Below the pieces are notes generated by a model. It ran no database searches. It saw only the letters and a program-made list of their open reading frames with translations, and had not been told where the DNA came from. Positions 26,926-36,221 of a DNA stretch of 64,000 bases are shown in pieces; the first letter of the stretch is position 1; each line of letters begins with the position of its first letter. The stretch spans positions 310,001-374,000 of the forward strand of contig NZ_JACVAB010000004.1 in assembly GCF_014851585.1 (NCBI RefSeq), given 5' to 3'. The translations under genes were made by a program, and so were the position numbers. The stretch comes from Agrobacterium sp. AGB01 (GTDB lineage: Bacteria; Pseudomonadota; Alphaproteobacteria; Rhizobiales; Rhizobiaceae).

Positions 26926-29640
26926 GTGGAAGAAGAACTGCGTTTTGCATCCTTTTCGATCGTACCTGCCAGGCGCAGCCTGAAGCGGGATGGAGCGAAT
27001 GTTGCGTTGGGAAGCCGCGCGATAGACATTTTGCTTTTTCTTATCTCAACCCCCGGCGCACTCAAGACCAACGACGAAATCGTCAAACACGTATGGCCGG
27101 ACACATATGTTGATGAAGCCAATTTGCGGGTGCATTTGTCTGCACTTCGGAAAGCCCTTGGTGACACCAAATCAGAACCACAGTTCATCGCCAACATTCC
27201 CGGCAGAGGTTACACATTTGTTGGAGAGGTGCTCCGGGGTAGGAAGGATACCCAGCGCGAACCGATACGACCACCCACGCCTGACGAGGGTGGTCAAAAG
27301 GTCTTTGGTCGTAACCAGATCATCGAGGGAATTCTTGAACAGCTTCCCAAGAGTCGCCTGTTCACAATTACGGGGCCTGGTGGAATTGGAAAATCAACCG
27401 TGGCCAAAGCCGTCGTCAGCCAGTTGGCAGGCGAACTTGAAATCATCAAAGTCGAACTTTCGGATATCGTATCCGGCGATTTGGTGCCTGCAGCCGTCGC
27501 CTCCAGCCTTGGCATCACATACCGTTCTGACAATGTGTTGGCGACCATCTGTGCCACGCTGGAAACAAGGCCTGTCACAATCTTTCTGGACGGATGTGAG
27601 CATCTGATCGACGATGTAACGGACTTCGTAGAGGCTGTGCTACAACGAACGTCAAACACACGTTTTTTGGCAACGAGCCGTGAGCCTCTTCGTGCCAGCG
27701 GTGAGAGGGTTCATCGTCTTCTGCCGCTTGATGTCCCAGTATCAACAGTCAAACTCGAAGAAGCACTCGCCTCTCCTGCGGTCCAGCTTTTTGTACAGCG
27801 CGCAGATGCCTGTCTCGGTGGATATCAACTGACAGAAATGGACGTGCCAATTGTCATCGACATCTGTGCACGGCTTGACGGAATAGCTTTGGCGATTGAG
27901 TTGGCGGCCGGCAGGCTGGAATCGATGAGTATTTTGTCGCTTGCAGCATCGCTCCATGATTGTTTCAGGGTCTTGAGCCGTGGTCGACGCACTGCTTTGC
28001 CACGGCACCAAACACTGCGCGCAACACTCGATTGGAGTTACCAGCTGTTAGCCGTGGACGAACAACGGGGTCTGAACGAGCTTTCCATCTTCAGAGGACG
28101 TTTTTCCATATCTGCCGCAGCTGCGGTACTGAGTGATGACACTTACGATCTCGTGGCCGCCCTTGTCGCAAAGTCACTCGTGGTGGCGGAAACCTCGGCT
28201 TCCACCCAGTTTTACCGTTTGCTTGATACCACGCGCATCTATGCTGCGGAAAAACTGGCTCAAACCCACGGCGTTAGCCCTGCCATGGAAAAGTTTGGCA
28301 CATATCTCCTGCAATTGTTCGATACATCTTCAGCCAGAATTTACAGCCAAGCCACCGAAGAGACCATCGAGGAATTTGGCCATATTGTTCTGGGTCTGCG
28401 CGCATGTCTCGACTGGGCACTGTCGACGGGTGGCAACAAGCTGTTGGGAGCAAGACTGACCGTTGCGGCATTGCCGCTATTTTTCAAGCTTTCGCTTTAC
28501 GACGAATGCATCTCGGCCGTTACGGCGTCGATCGATTACCTGAACGCAAATCCCGGTATTGACGAGGCGAGCAGGATGAAACTTTATACTGCGATGGGGT
28601 GGCCGCAGATCATCACGGCAGCTTCACCCGGCCGAGGTGTGAAAGCGTGGAATGAGTCTGCCGATATCGCAGAAAGACTCGGCGACGTGGACCATCAACT
28701 GCGCGCAATATGGGGATTGTGGGTCGATGCCATCAATCGGGCGGAACCTAAGACTGGCCTTCATCTGGCAACGCGGTTTGCCGAACTTGCAATTTCATCG
28801 CCCGATCCTGCCGATATAGTCATCGGCAATCGGATCAGAGGTGCGACATTACACTGGCTCGGGCGCCATGCCGAAAGTGAAACATACCTCGAGACCATGT
28901 TGCGTGATTATCAGGGTCTGCCATCGACGGGGCACGCTATCCGTTTTCAGTTCGATCAGCGGGTAACGGCTCAGATCATATTGTCGCGCTGCAAATGGTT
29001 TTTAGGACGACAACAGGAGGCCATGGCAGATGTTGTATCAACCCTGGAATACGCCCAATCCGTTGGCCACTACGCATCGCTGACCAATGCCCTTGCAGAA
29101 TCCGCGTGCCCACTTGCTCTGATGTCCGGACAAGACCGTCTGGCCGCTGAGTACATTGCTCTTCTCAAAGAGCACACCAAAGCTACGATGCTTGATGTCT
29201 GGCGAACATATGCGGTGTGTTTCGAAGCTGAACTTTTGCGGCGGCAGGGAGACGACAGAACTGCCCTGTCACAAATACAATCCGGTCTGCAATCGCTTCG
29301 CAATGCCGGTTTCAACCTGTTTGAAACAATGTTCATCACAACAGAAGCAAGAGCATTGTCCGGGCTTGGTCGCCACGTCGAGGCCATGAATGTACTCAAT
29401 ACCGCAATGGAAAAATGCGCCGCCGCCGGCGTGGCATGGTGGCAGCCTGAAATGTTGCGGACCAAGGCAGAAATCCAGCTCAAAACATCAGACCTGGGCG
29501 AAGCGCGCTCGACCCTGGCACTTGCATATGAGTTTGCTCAGTCGGCTGGTGCCATTCCTCTGCTAAAATCGGTGGAAGATAGCGTGTTTGCGTGTGGTCT
29601 CTATGAAAAGCAGCTATCGACTACTCAAAATGCCTCCTAA
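26926..29640 (+). CDS. Winged-helix / NTPase / helical-repeat transcriptional regulator
   Basis: 904 residues from a GTG start (GAGG upstream; no usable ATG). Residues 1-102 form an OmpR/CadC-type winged helix ending IPGRGYTFVGEV. Residues 125-400 form a STAND-type NTPase with Walker A GPGGIGKST (150-158), Walker B TIFLDGCEH (about 218-226) and sensor TSREPLR. Residues about 500-890 are helical, TPR-like. Such proteins are signal-sensing switches whose nucleotide state controls DNA binding. It lies upstream of a same-strand set of redox and hydrolase genes, its likely targets (inference). The ligand is unknown. Confidence 0.85.
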   Translation: MEEELRFASFSIVPARRSLKRDGANVALGSRAIDILLFLISTPGALKTNDEIVKHVWPDTYVDEANLRVHLSALRKALGDTKSEPQFIANIPGRGYTFVGEVLRGRKDTQREPIRPPTPDEGGQKVFGRNQIIEGILEQLPKSRLFTITGPGGIGKSTVAKAVVSQLAGELEIIKVELSDIVSGDLVPAAVASSLGITYRSDNVLATICATLETRPVTIFLDGCEHLIDDVTDFVEAVLQRTSNTRFLATSREPLRASGERVHRLLPLDVPVSTVKLEEALASPAVQLFVQRADACLGGYQLTEMDVPIVIDICARLDGIALAIELAAGRLESMSILSLAASLHDCFRVLSRGRRTALPRHQTLRATLDWSYQLLAVDEQRGLNELSIFRGRFSISAAAAVLSDDTYDLVAALVAKSLVVAETSASTQFYRLLDTTRIYAAEKLAQTHGVSPAMEKFGTYLLQLFDTSSARIYSQATEETIEEFGHIVLGLRACLDWALSTGGNKLLGARLTVAALPLFFKLSLYDECISAVTASIDYLNANPGIDEASRMKLYTAMGWPQIITAASPGRGVKAWNESADIAERLGDVDHQLRAIWGLWVDAINRAEPKTGLHLATRFAELAISSPDPADIVIGNRIRGATLHWLGRHAESETYLETMLRDYQGLPSTGHAIRFQFDQRVTAQIILSRCKWFLGRQQEAMADVVSTLEYAQSVGHYASLTNALAESACPLALMSGQDRLAAEYIALLKEHTKATMLDVWRTYAVCFEAELLRRQGDDRTALSQIQSGLQSLRNAGFNLFETMFITTEARALSGLGRHVEAMNVLNTAMEKCAAAGVAWWQPEMLRTKAEIQLKTSDLGEARSTLALAYEFAQSAGAIPLLKSVEDSVFACGLYEKQLSTTQNAS

Positions 29641-29760
29641 CTGGCCTCGTTACCGACAAGCAGTATCCCGTCCTTCCTTCCTTTACACCAATTTACAACT
29701 CTCAACTCGTCAACGCCGGTCAGTCGAGCCATCATCTTCTTCCAAGTTGAGGAGATCGCA

Positions 29761-30318
29761 ATGGAAGGCATTCAGCCGACCCGTTTTCTGGTTATCCTTG
29801 CAGCGAGCGACAGTGACCAAGCAGCAAATTCCAAGATCACATTGAGCGATTTTGCACCGGTCTATTATCTTTTCAAGGATTTTGGTGCTGACATTGTCCT
29901 CACCACGCTGACAGGTGAATATCCAGAATTGTCAGATGTCAGGGAGAAGACATCGCAACACCAAGCAGTGCGTCGATTTATGGATGACAGAGTGGCACGC
30001 GAAGAACTTGCGGACACACTTAGTCTCGAGCAGATCGACCTTGAGGATTTCGATGCGATCTTCTGTCTTGGAATGTCGCGACACCTTTGGGATTTTGAAA
30101 ACAGCAAACCACGGTCTTTCCTTGCGTCGTTCCTCGACAGTGGAAAACCAGTCGCCATATTCCCAGCCCATCTTGTAACACGTAGCCTTCAAGACGACAG
30201 GCATAACAGGCTCATTACTGAGGGTTCCGACGGGACACCTTTGACGACGGCACTGGCACTCCTCAAGGCCGCAGGCGGGCGCTCTCTTGATATTAACACA
30301 GATAGAACAACGACATAA
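29761..30318 (+). CDS. DJ-1/PfpI-like protein lacking the catalytic Cys
   Basis: 185 residues with GAGGAGA before the ATG. The fold pattern is that of the PfpI/DJ-1 class I glutamine amidotransferase-like family: FLVILAAS, FGADIVLTT, DFDAIFCLGMSRHLWDF, SGKPVAIFPAHLV. In active members the last motif reads VAAVCHGP; here the nucleophile position is Pro135 and the following His is Ala. It is thus probably a non-catalytic binding or sensor protein. Sits between the NTPase regulator and an exported hydrolase. Confidence 0.7.
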   Translation: MEGIQPTRFLVILAASDSDQAANSKITLSDFAPVYYLFKDFGADIVLTTLTGEYPELSDVREKTSQHQAVRRFMDDRVAREELADTLSLEQIDLEDFDAIFCLGMSRHLWDFENSKPRSFLASFLDSGKPVAIFPAHLVTRSLQDDRHNRLITEGSDGTPLTTALALLKAAGGRSLDINTDRTTT

Positions 30319-30425
30319 AATGACCGCGTCGGGCGTTTGCATCATTTTACGACGCTTTACTCGCCACAGCCCCGTCTTCGGCTCAATCTGTTTTCCGTGA
30401 ACGATCAATCATCAGGGAGGGCGTT

Positions 30426-31406
30426 ATGAGTGAAATCACTGCCGTAAACGTTGCGCCGAGGCCAACCCGCCGTGAGGTCATTATGGCGAGCGGCATCGCC
30501 GTAGCCGCCATGGCTCTGCCCAACCAATCCCACGCCACAACACACTTTTCCACACATCCATCGGAGAACCATGCCATGTCATTTGTAAAAGTAAGCGACG
30601 GAACCGAGATTTATTACAAGGATTGGGGTCCAAAAGACGCGCAACCAATTGTCTTCCATCATGGCTGGCCGCTCAGCGCGGATGATTGGGATGCCCAGAT
30701 GATGTATTTCCTCGACAAGGGCTACCGCGTCATTGCGCATGACAGGCGTGGCCATGGTCGCTCAACACAGACTTGGACCGGAAACGAGATGGACACTTAC
30801 GCCGCCGACGTTGCAGCGCTGACGGATGCCCTTGATCTCAGGAACGCCATCCACATAGGCCATTCAACCGGCGGCGGTGAAGTTGCCCATTACGCTGCCC
30901 GCGCAAAACCTGGCAGAGTGGCAAAGGTGGTGCTGATCGGCGCCGTGCCACCTATCATGGTCAAGTCGGACAAGAACCCGGCCGGACTACCGATTGAGGT
31001 GTTTGACAGTTTCCGGGCGGCATTGGTTGCCAACCGTGCTCAATTCTTTCTCGATGTCCCTGCCGGCCCCTTTTACGGTTATAACCGGCCGGGCGCCAAA
31101 GTCAGCCAAGGCGTCATCGAAAATTGGTGGCGGCAAGGCATGGCTGGCGGCGCAAAAGCGCACTACGATTGCATCAAGGCTTTTTCCGAAACCGATTTCA
31201 CGGAAGATCTGAAAGCCATTACCGTCCCAACACTGGTGATGCATGGCGATGATGACCAGATCGTGCCTTATGCGGATTCTGCGCCACTTTCCGTCAAGCT
31301 GCTCAAGAACGGTACTCTGAAGACCTATGCTGGTCTGCCTCACGGCCTGTGCACCACCCATCCTGAAATCGTCAATCCCGATCTGCTTGCCTTCATCAAG
31401 GGCTGA
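30426..31406 (+). CDS. Exported alpha/beta hydrolase (non-heme haloperoxidase/arylesterase family)
   Basis: 326 residues. An N-terminal extension of about 50 residues begins with a twin-arginine-like PTRREV followed by a hydrophobic stretch and AHA-type cleavage region, so export (possibly by Tat) is likely. The hydrolase domain starts at residue 51 (MSFVKVSDG). Nucleophile Ser147 in GHSTGG; acid in [10 protein letters not shown]; His in GLPHGL. The oxyanion region is [19 protein letters not shown] precedes the ATG. Related enzymes are cofactor-free perhydrolases/esterases; the substrate is unknown. Confidence 0.87.
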   Translation: MSEITAVNVAPRPTRREVIMASGIAVAAMALPNQSHATTHFSTHPSENHAMSFVKVSDGTEIYYKDWGPKDAQPIVFHHGWPLSADDWDAQMMYFLDKGYRVIAHDRRGHGRSTQTWTGNEMDTYAADVAALTDALDLRNAIHIGHSTGGGEVAHYAARAKPGRVAKVVLIGAVPPIMVKSDKNPAGLPIEVFDSFRAALVANRAQFFLDVPAGPFYGYNRPGAKVSQGVIENWWRQGMAGGAKAHYDCIKAFSETDFTEDLKAITVPTLVMHGDDDQIVPYADSAPLSVKLLKNGTLKTYAGLPHGLCTTHPEIVNPDLLAFIKG

Positions 31407-31497
31407 TCTGCGTGGTCGGGAGCAATGTATGTGCGTTGCTTCCGGCACCAAAACGAACGGATCCTTTACGTTTTATCGTCTCAGGGAAGGACAGGAC

Positions 31498-32295
31498 ATG
31501 ACAAGGAAAACTGCTCTTGTTACCGGTGCGTCATCGGGCATTGGCGCCGTATATGCCGAAAAGCTCGCTGAGCGAGGTTTTAATCTCGTCGTCGTCGCCA
31601 GAGATATCGACCGGCTTAATCAATTGGCCGACACACTCTCAGAAAAACATGGTGTCTCGATTACGCCACTTCCCGCAGACCTTTCCAAATCCACTGACAT
31701 CAAGCGCGTGTTGTCAGCCATATCTGAGAACACCTCGTTGGAGTTGCTGGTTAATTGTGCAGGGATAGGGCCGAAAGGCTCGGTCCTTTCATCTGATGCC
31801 GAGGATCTCTTTGGCATGGTCTATCTCAATGTTGACATTTTGCACACGCTGACGGTGACCGCTGCCAAGACATTCGCAGATCGTGGCAAGGGTGGTATCA
31901 TCAACATCGCTTCCGTAGTGGCTTTGATGCCGGAACGCTTCAACCCGACCTACGTTGCCAGCAAGGCATTTGTTCTTGCACTGACGCAAGCCCTCGCCGT
32001 TGAACTTGAACCTCGCGGGGTTCAGATCCAGGCTGTCCTTCCCGGCTTCACCCGCACGGAAATCTTTGATCGTGCAGGTATCGATATCAACGTCATCCCA
32101 GCAGACATGATGATGGATGCCGACGAAATGGTAACGGCAGCACTTGCAGGGTTTGACCGTGGTGAGACGGTCACGATCCCCTCCCTGGAGGACGCCAGCC
32201 TCTGGCAAAAAATGGAAGAGGCTCGACTTGGCCTGGCGCCATTTTTATCACGGAAACATTCAGCCACACGTTACGGGGTAGGACAGAAAACCTGA
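31498..32295 (+). CDS. Short-chain dehydrogenase/reductase
   Basis: 265 residues from an ATG preceded by AGGGAAGGACAGGAC; a longer upstream frame is not supported. Cofactor motif TGASSGIG (residues 9-16), NCAG, catalytic Ser in NIASVVAL and YVASK. DltE-like SDRs of this kind reduce carbonyls with NAD(P)H. Follows the exported hydrolase by 91 bp in the same direction. Confidence 0.88.
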   Translation: MTRKTALVTGASSGIGAVYAEKLAERGFNLVVVARDIDRLNQLADTLSEKHGVSITPLPADLSKSTDIKRVLSAISENTSLELLVNCAGIGPKGSVLSSDAEDLFGMVYLNVDILHTLTVTAAKTFADRGKGGIINIASVVALMPERFNPTYVASKAFVLALTQALAVELEPRGVQIQAVLPGFTRTEIFDRAGIDINVIPADMMMDADEMVTAALAGFDRGETVTIPSLEDASLWQKMEEARLGLAPFLSRKHSATRYGVGQKT

Positions 32296-32308
32296 GATCA
32301 GGTTTGAA

Positions 32309-32318
32309 GGGGGGGGGG
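32309..32318 (+). repeat. Run of ten G directly before a start codon
   Basis: Ten consecutive G end one base before the ATG at 32320 and replace the ribosome-binding site of the membrane-protein gene. Homopolymer runs of this length are prone to slippage. Confidence 0.85.
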
Positions 32319-32319
32319 C

Positions 32320-33462
32320 ATGACCATGGTATGGACATTGGGAAGAGGTGCCATTTTTACGGGCGCGCTGCTGTTTGCCAGCACATCTGCACAGGCGCAT
32401 GTCAAATGGTTCGCACCCTATATCGTGGGTGCCCCACCACAATCATTGTCCAGCGTTCTCAAGGATACATGGTTCTGGATCGGCATTGCACTTGTCGTCG
32501 TGTTTTTTGTGCTGACGCGCCTTATTGAAATCAGTCCGCTCGGCAACAGGGTTCATGACGCGCTGGACCGCAGTACTGATGTTTTGTGGAAAAGGCTCGA
32601 CGACTATGTACGCGTTACGGTCGGGGCATTTTTTGTCGCTATATTTTCGGTGGGCGGCGTATATTTGACACCCGACCTGCGGACGCCGGCGGAGTGGGTT
32701 TCATGGCTGCAACTGGCCATCGCCGCCTGTATTTTTTTTCGAAAAACAATGCCGTTGGCGGGTATCGGAATTCTGGCCTTATGGCTTTTGGCTATCCGCG
32801 ACTACGACCTATTCCATCTCTTCGATTATCTGGCGCTTGGCGCTGGCGTTGCCGCCTATCTCATCTTGGAGCCATCAAAAAACGAAAACCTCCGCTCACA
32901 TCGGTTCGAGGCATTGCGATGGGGGCTCGCGATCGCTCTGATGTGGTCCAGCCTTGAGAAATTCGCCTATCCCGACTGGTTTTATCCCCTCATCATGGAA
33001 AAGCCGTTCCTGACGTTCGGACTGCCGCGCGACGTCTTTATTCCGATGGCTGGCGTTGCGGAATTCACTATGGGTTTTGGTCTTTTGTGGACCCCTCTGA
33101 TCCGACGTCTTTCGGCCATTGCCCTCATCATCATTTTCACTGCTGCCGTCTGGCCATTCGGACGCGTTGACTTAATTGGACACGGTCTCATCATGGCCAT
33201 TCTGGTTGCCGTGGCCTGTGATCAATGCCGGGTGACCCGCTTTCTGCCATCGTTGAAAATCCATTTGCCTGCCATACCCGGCGGTATTGCTGCGGCACTT
33301 GTGGTGTTTGCCACGGGTTATTGGGGGCTTCATTTCGCCTTCTATGGTGCGAGCGGCTTCACAGGACCGGCAATGATTGAGAGGGCCACGCATTCCCATA
33401 ATCCCGAACAGCCACATGGCCCGATCTCCGACACCGGTATCGGTGCGCCGCCAACGAAGTAA
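32320..33462 (+). CDS. Multi-helix inner-membrane protein of unknown function
   Basis: 380 residues. A signal-like N-terminus (about 1-27, ends SAQAHVKWF) is followed by about eight to ten hydrophobic helices. The second half (EKFAYPDWFYPLIMEKP...VAEFTMGFGLLW) faintly recalls DoxX-type bundles. The C-terminus is His/Pro-rich (ATHSHNPEQPHGP) and probably soluble. Not recognised as a named family. It follows the SDR by 24 bp and is the last gene before the MarR regulator. The G run sits in its ribosome site. Confidence 0.75.
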   Translation: MTMVWTLGRGAIFTGALLFASTSAQAHVKWFAPYIVGAPPQSLSSVLKDTWFWIGIALVVVFFVLTRLIEISPLGNRVHDALDRSTDVLWKRLDDYVRVTVGAFFVAIFSVGGVYLTPDLRTPAEWVSWLQLAIAACIFFRKTMPLAGIGILALWLLAIRDYDLFHLFDYLALGAGVAAYLILEPSKNENLRSHRFEALRWGLAIALMWSSLEKFAYPDWFYPLIMEKPFLTFGLPRDVFIPMAGVAEFTMGFGLLWTPLIRRLSAIALIIIFTAAVWPFGRVDLIGHGLIMAILVAVACDQCRVTRFLPSLKIHLPAIPGGIAAALVVFATGYWGLHFAFYGASGFTGPAMIERATHSHNPEQPHGPISDTGIGAPPTK

Positions 33463-33484
33463 ATAAAAATGGCTCTTGAATAAA

Positions 33485-33497
33485 ATAGGAGTCCTAT
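33485..33497. promoter_or_regulatory. Palindromic operator candidate upstream of the MarR gene
   Basis: ATAGGA-G-TCCTAT, a perfect 6-bp inverted repeat about a single base, followed by TATATATT and located 13 bp before the MarR start codon. Its size, position and AT-rich -10-like flank fit an autoregulatory MarR site. Confidence 0.55.
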
Positions 33498-33510
33498 ATA
33501 TATTCGCTTC

Positions 33511-34155
33511 ATGGAAACAACGAAGAACCCAGGATCAGTCAATCATCGCATTCGGGAAGGCCTTGCCCGTATCGCTTCTGTCATGCGCAACGAAGACTGG
33601 AGCCGAGCGAAAATATCAGGACTGAACCCGACCCAACTCGCAATTCTTGAATTGCTGGAAGGGCGCGCGGATGGGCTGTCTGTGAAGGATATTGCCGCCA
33701 ATCTCGGTGTATCACAACCGACGGCGACGGATTCCATCGCCGCACTTGAACGTAAAGACCTGGTCGCGAAAAACAGTGACGGCATCGACAAGCGCTCGGT
33801 AAAGGTCGACATCACAACGACCGGGCGTTCGGTTCTTGACTTAGCAAAACCTGATTCAGGGGCAGCCAGGGATGCGGTTGATGCCCTGGCATCTCATGAA
33901 CAGGAAGACCTGCTGATCACGCTTGTTAAAATGATCAGCCATTTACAACAGAATGATGCGATCCCCATCCAGCGCATGTGTGTCAGCTGTCGATATTTCG
34001 CACCATTCGTACATTCCGATGCGGCTCGCCCGCATCACTGTCATTTCGTAGACGCAGCATTCGGCCAACGGGAAATCCGTGTCGATTGCCGCGAACATGA
34101 GATCGCCGATCCGGCGGTCCGGGCTGCCACCTGGACCGCTTTTAACAAAGGATAG
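33511..34155 (+). CDS. MarR-family regulator with four-cysteine C-terminal extension
   Basis: 214 residues; a typical MarR has about 150. The winged helix is at residues 37-110 (LNPTQLAILELLEGRADGLSVKDIAANLGVSQPTATDSIAALERKDLV). The extra C-terminal part has Cys157, Cys160, Cys177 and Cys193 (CVSC, HHCHF, DCREHE) with clustered His, suggesting a Zn or Fe-S site. No obvious Shine-Dalgarno, and the -10-like sequence is close, so the transcript may have a very short leader. It heads a same-strand group with an AhpD-like and a thioredoxin-like gene, so redox sensing is a reasonable inference. Confidence 0.87.
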   Translation: METTKNPGSVNHRIREGLARIASVMRNEDWSRAKISGLNPTQLAILELLEGRADGLSVKDIAANLGVSQPTATDSIAALERKDLVAKNSDGIDKRSVKVDITTTGRSVLDLAKPDSGAARDAVDALASHEQEDLLITLVKMISHLQQNDAIPIQRMCVSCRYFAPFVHSDAARPHHCHFVDAAFGQREIRVDCREHEIADPAVRAATWTAFNKG

Positions 34156-34194
34156 GTGAAAACCCTCCAGGCAACGGAAAAAAGGAGACTATCG

Positions 34195-34911
34195 ATGTTT
34201 GGTAAAATCGCAGCCGGCGCACTCATCGCCGGAACGGCATCGCTATGGCTGGCAACAGCATCCGCCCATTCGGTCACGGCAAAGCCAACCGAGGCGGTGC
34301 AGGCATCTTTCGACATTATTGAAACAACGATCACAGCCAAGGGCGACACTGCACTCTTTTCAACCCGCGTGCGTGGTGAAGCAGGCAAGGACAAACCCGA
34401 TGCGACAGGCAAGTTCGAAGGGTCGAGCGTCTATGCCTATGTCTGGCCAACCAGCCTCGATAGCGGCGAAATCGGCTTTGAGAGCAAGCAAGGAATTGTC
34501 GCACTCGCGGTAACCTTCCATCCCGACTTCGACGACGCAGCCAATGGCGGCAAGAACCGTCATATCTGGCATCCGCACTGGGTGGTTCTGGCGCAGGACA
34601 AAGCCTGTGGCGGTGGCTTGAAAGTGATCGACATTCCCGAAGGTACGAAACCAAAGGTTCCTGCAACCTGGCCCGGCGTGCCATTGCTGATTGACAGCCC
34701 GGAGTATCCTACAAATTTCAAGGGCGATCAGGTCGACGTCGAAATCCCGCTATCCCTGATCAATGGCATTGTCGGCGCGTCTTTTGATGGTGTGACAGCC
34801 GGCCTGAAGGTGAACGGCAATCTGCACGCCCCACTCTTATGCGTCAGCAACGTCTTCAAGGTTGCATCTGGCGATCTCAGTCTGCCCGGCAAGGTCATGC
34901 CTGCAGAGTAA
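34195..34911 (+). CDS. Secreted protein of unknown function
   Basis: 238 residues. AAGGAG lies 8 bp upstream of the ATG; an in-frame GTG at 34156 has no site. Signal peptide about residues 1-25 (ends ATASAHS). The mature part is mostly beta-strand-like, with a His-rich segment NRHIWHPHWVVL and two Cys (about 151 and 220). No family recognised. Its place between MarR and AhpD-like genes suggests a periplasmic role in the same stress response. Confidence 0.75.
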   Translation: MFGKIAAGALIAGTASLWLATASAHSVTAKPTEAVQASFDIIETTITAKGDTALFSTRVRGEAGKDKPDATGKFEGSSVYAYVWPTSLDSGEIGFESKQGIVALAVTFHPDFDDAANGGKNRHIWHPHWVVLAQDKACGGGLKVIDIPEGTKPKVPATWPGVPLLIDSPEYPTNFKGDQVDVEIPLSLINGIVGASFDGVTAGLKVNGNLHAPLLCVSNVFKVASGDLSLPGKVMPAE

Positions 34912-34984
34912 AACAAGCGCCGGTTCAGTGACTGCCATCACCAAACCGGCAATCCCTCCCCTCCAGGCATTGAAAGGAAAGAAC

Positions 34985-35533
34985 ATGACAAGAATTACTC
35001 TCATTGAACCATCAAGCGCAACAGGCACGACGGCTGAAAAGCTCTCCGAGATAAAGGCGGCCTTCGGCATAGTGCCAAATATGTTCAAAGCGGTGGCAAA
35101 TTCACCGGCAGCGCTTTCCAGCATGTGGGGCTCGTTTGCCGCACTCGGCGGAGGGCGACTGGGTGCCAAGCTCGGTGAACAGATTGCGGTTGCCATAGCC
35201 GATCGCAACAACTGCAACTATTGCCTTGCCGCACATACAGGTCTCGGTCGTAAAGCTGGTGCAACCACGATTGAGATGTCTGAAGCACAGGCAGGTAGAT
35301 CGCCAGATCCCAGAACACAGGCCGCGCTCGATTTCTCGATCAAGGTTGTTGAGAACCGGGCGGACATCACCGGGGACGATGTCGCAAGCCTTCGCAATGC
35401 TGGTTTCGATGATGAAGAAATTGTCGAAATCCTTGCACACATCGCACTCAATCTCTTCACCAACTACCTCAATGTGGCGCTGGATGTTCCGGTCGATTTC
35501 CCGGGTGTGAAGCTTACGCGAGCCGCCGCGTAA
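34985..35533 (+). CDS. Carboxymuconolactone decarboxylase / AhpD-like protein
   Basis: 182 residues from an ATG preceded by AAAGGAAAG. The CxxC-containing motif NCNYCLAAHTGLGRKAG is that of AhpD-type alkylhydroperoxidases, in which both Cys and the nearby His support thiol-based peroxide reduction. The starts at 34862 or earlier overlap the secreted-protein gene and are rejected. Likely peroxidase or thiol oxidoreductase partner of the next gene. A GC-rich hairpin (35543-35549 with 35566-35572) lies between the two. Confidence 0.87.
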   Translation: MTRITLIEPSSATGTTAEKLSEIKAAFGIVPNMFKAVANSPAALSSMWGSFAALGGGRLGAKLGEQIAVAIADRNNCNYCLAAHTGLGRKAGATTIEMSEAQAGRSPDPRTQAALDFSIKVVENRADITGDDVASLRNAGFDDEEIVEILAHIALNLFTNYLNVALDVPVDFPGVKLTRAAA

Positions 35534-35593
35534 TACCCATCCGGCGGGCGGGTCGTTCCCTCACGGCCCGCCTTCCCTGAAAGGATCAAACTT

Positions 35594-36157
35594 ATGGCTA
35601 CTTCCAATCTGATTTACGCCCCGGAACTGGCAATCAGCGAATGGTTCAACGTTTCCCATCCTCTGACATTGTCCGAATTGCGTGGGCGCCCGGTGCTGTT
35701 GCACAGCTTTCAGCTTCTTTGCCCTGGCTGCGTCAGCCAATCGATACCGCAGGTTCAGAAGATCGAACGTATCTTTGCCGATACCGATCTCCAGGTCATT
35801 GGTATCCACACCGTGTTCGAACACCATGCCGCGATGTCCCCGGTTACCCTGAAGGCATTTCTTCACGAATACCGCATCAAACACCCGGTCGGGGTAGACT
35901 TGCCCGACGAACGAACCGGTACGCCCATTACCATGCAGCGCTTTGGCCTGCGTGGCACGCCCTCCTCAATTCTGATCGGAAGAGATGGCGCCATCAAGCA
36001 TCATATCTTTGGGGTTGAGGACGATATGGCTGTAGGCGCCCGAATTGCCATGGCGCTCGCGGAAAAAGTGCCTGCCCTGTCGCCAGTCTTCAAAGCAGAT
36101 GACACTGTTGGCTGCGCCGAGGGGCGCTGTGAAACTCCTACGCAAATCGCATCCTGA
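35594..36157 (+). CDS. Thioredoxin-like (TlpA/redoxin) protein with CPGC motif
   Basis: 187 residues, no signal peptide. Redoxin fold: LSELRGRPVLLHSFQLLCPGCVSQSIPQVQKIE with CPGC at about residues 43-46, and the cis-Pro loop GLRGTPSSILIGRDG. Two further Cys near the C-terminus (GCAEGRC) may be a resolving pair. Probably regenerates or cooperates with the AhpD-like protein encoded just upstream. Confidence 0.85.
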   Translation: MATSNLIYAPELAISEWFNVSHPLTLSELRGRPVLLHSFQLLCPGCVSQSIPQVQKIERIFADTDLQVIGIHTVFEHHAAMSPVTLKAFLHEYRIKHPVGVDLPDERTGTPITMQRFGLRGTPSSILIGRDGAIKHHIFGVEDDMAVGARIAMALAEKVPALSPVFKADDTVGCAEGRCETPTQIAS

Positions 36158-36183
36158 GAGAGAGCCCTCTCAGGCTTTGTAAA

Positions 36184-36207
36184 GCTTTCGGCGGTAACGC
36201 CGAAAGC
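36184..36207. terminator. Hairpin between convergent redox and SDR operons
   Basis: Perfect 10-bp stem (36184-36193 with 36198-36207) and GTAA loop, in the 64-bp gap between convergent genes. Only short T runs flank it, so termination strength is uncertain. Confidence 0.55.
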
Positions 36208-36221
36208 CGCTGCTTCAGCCG

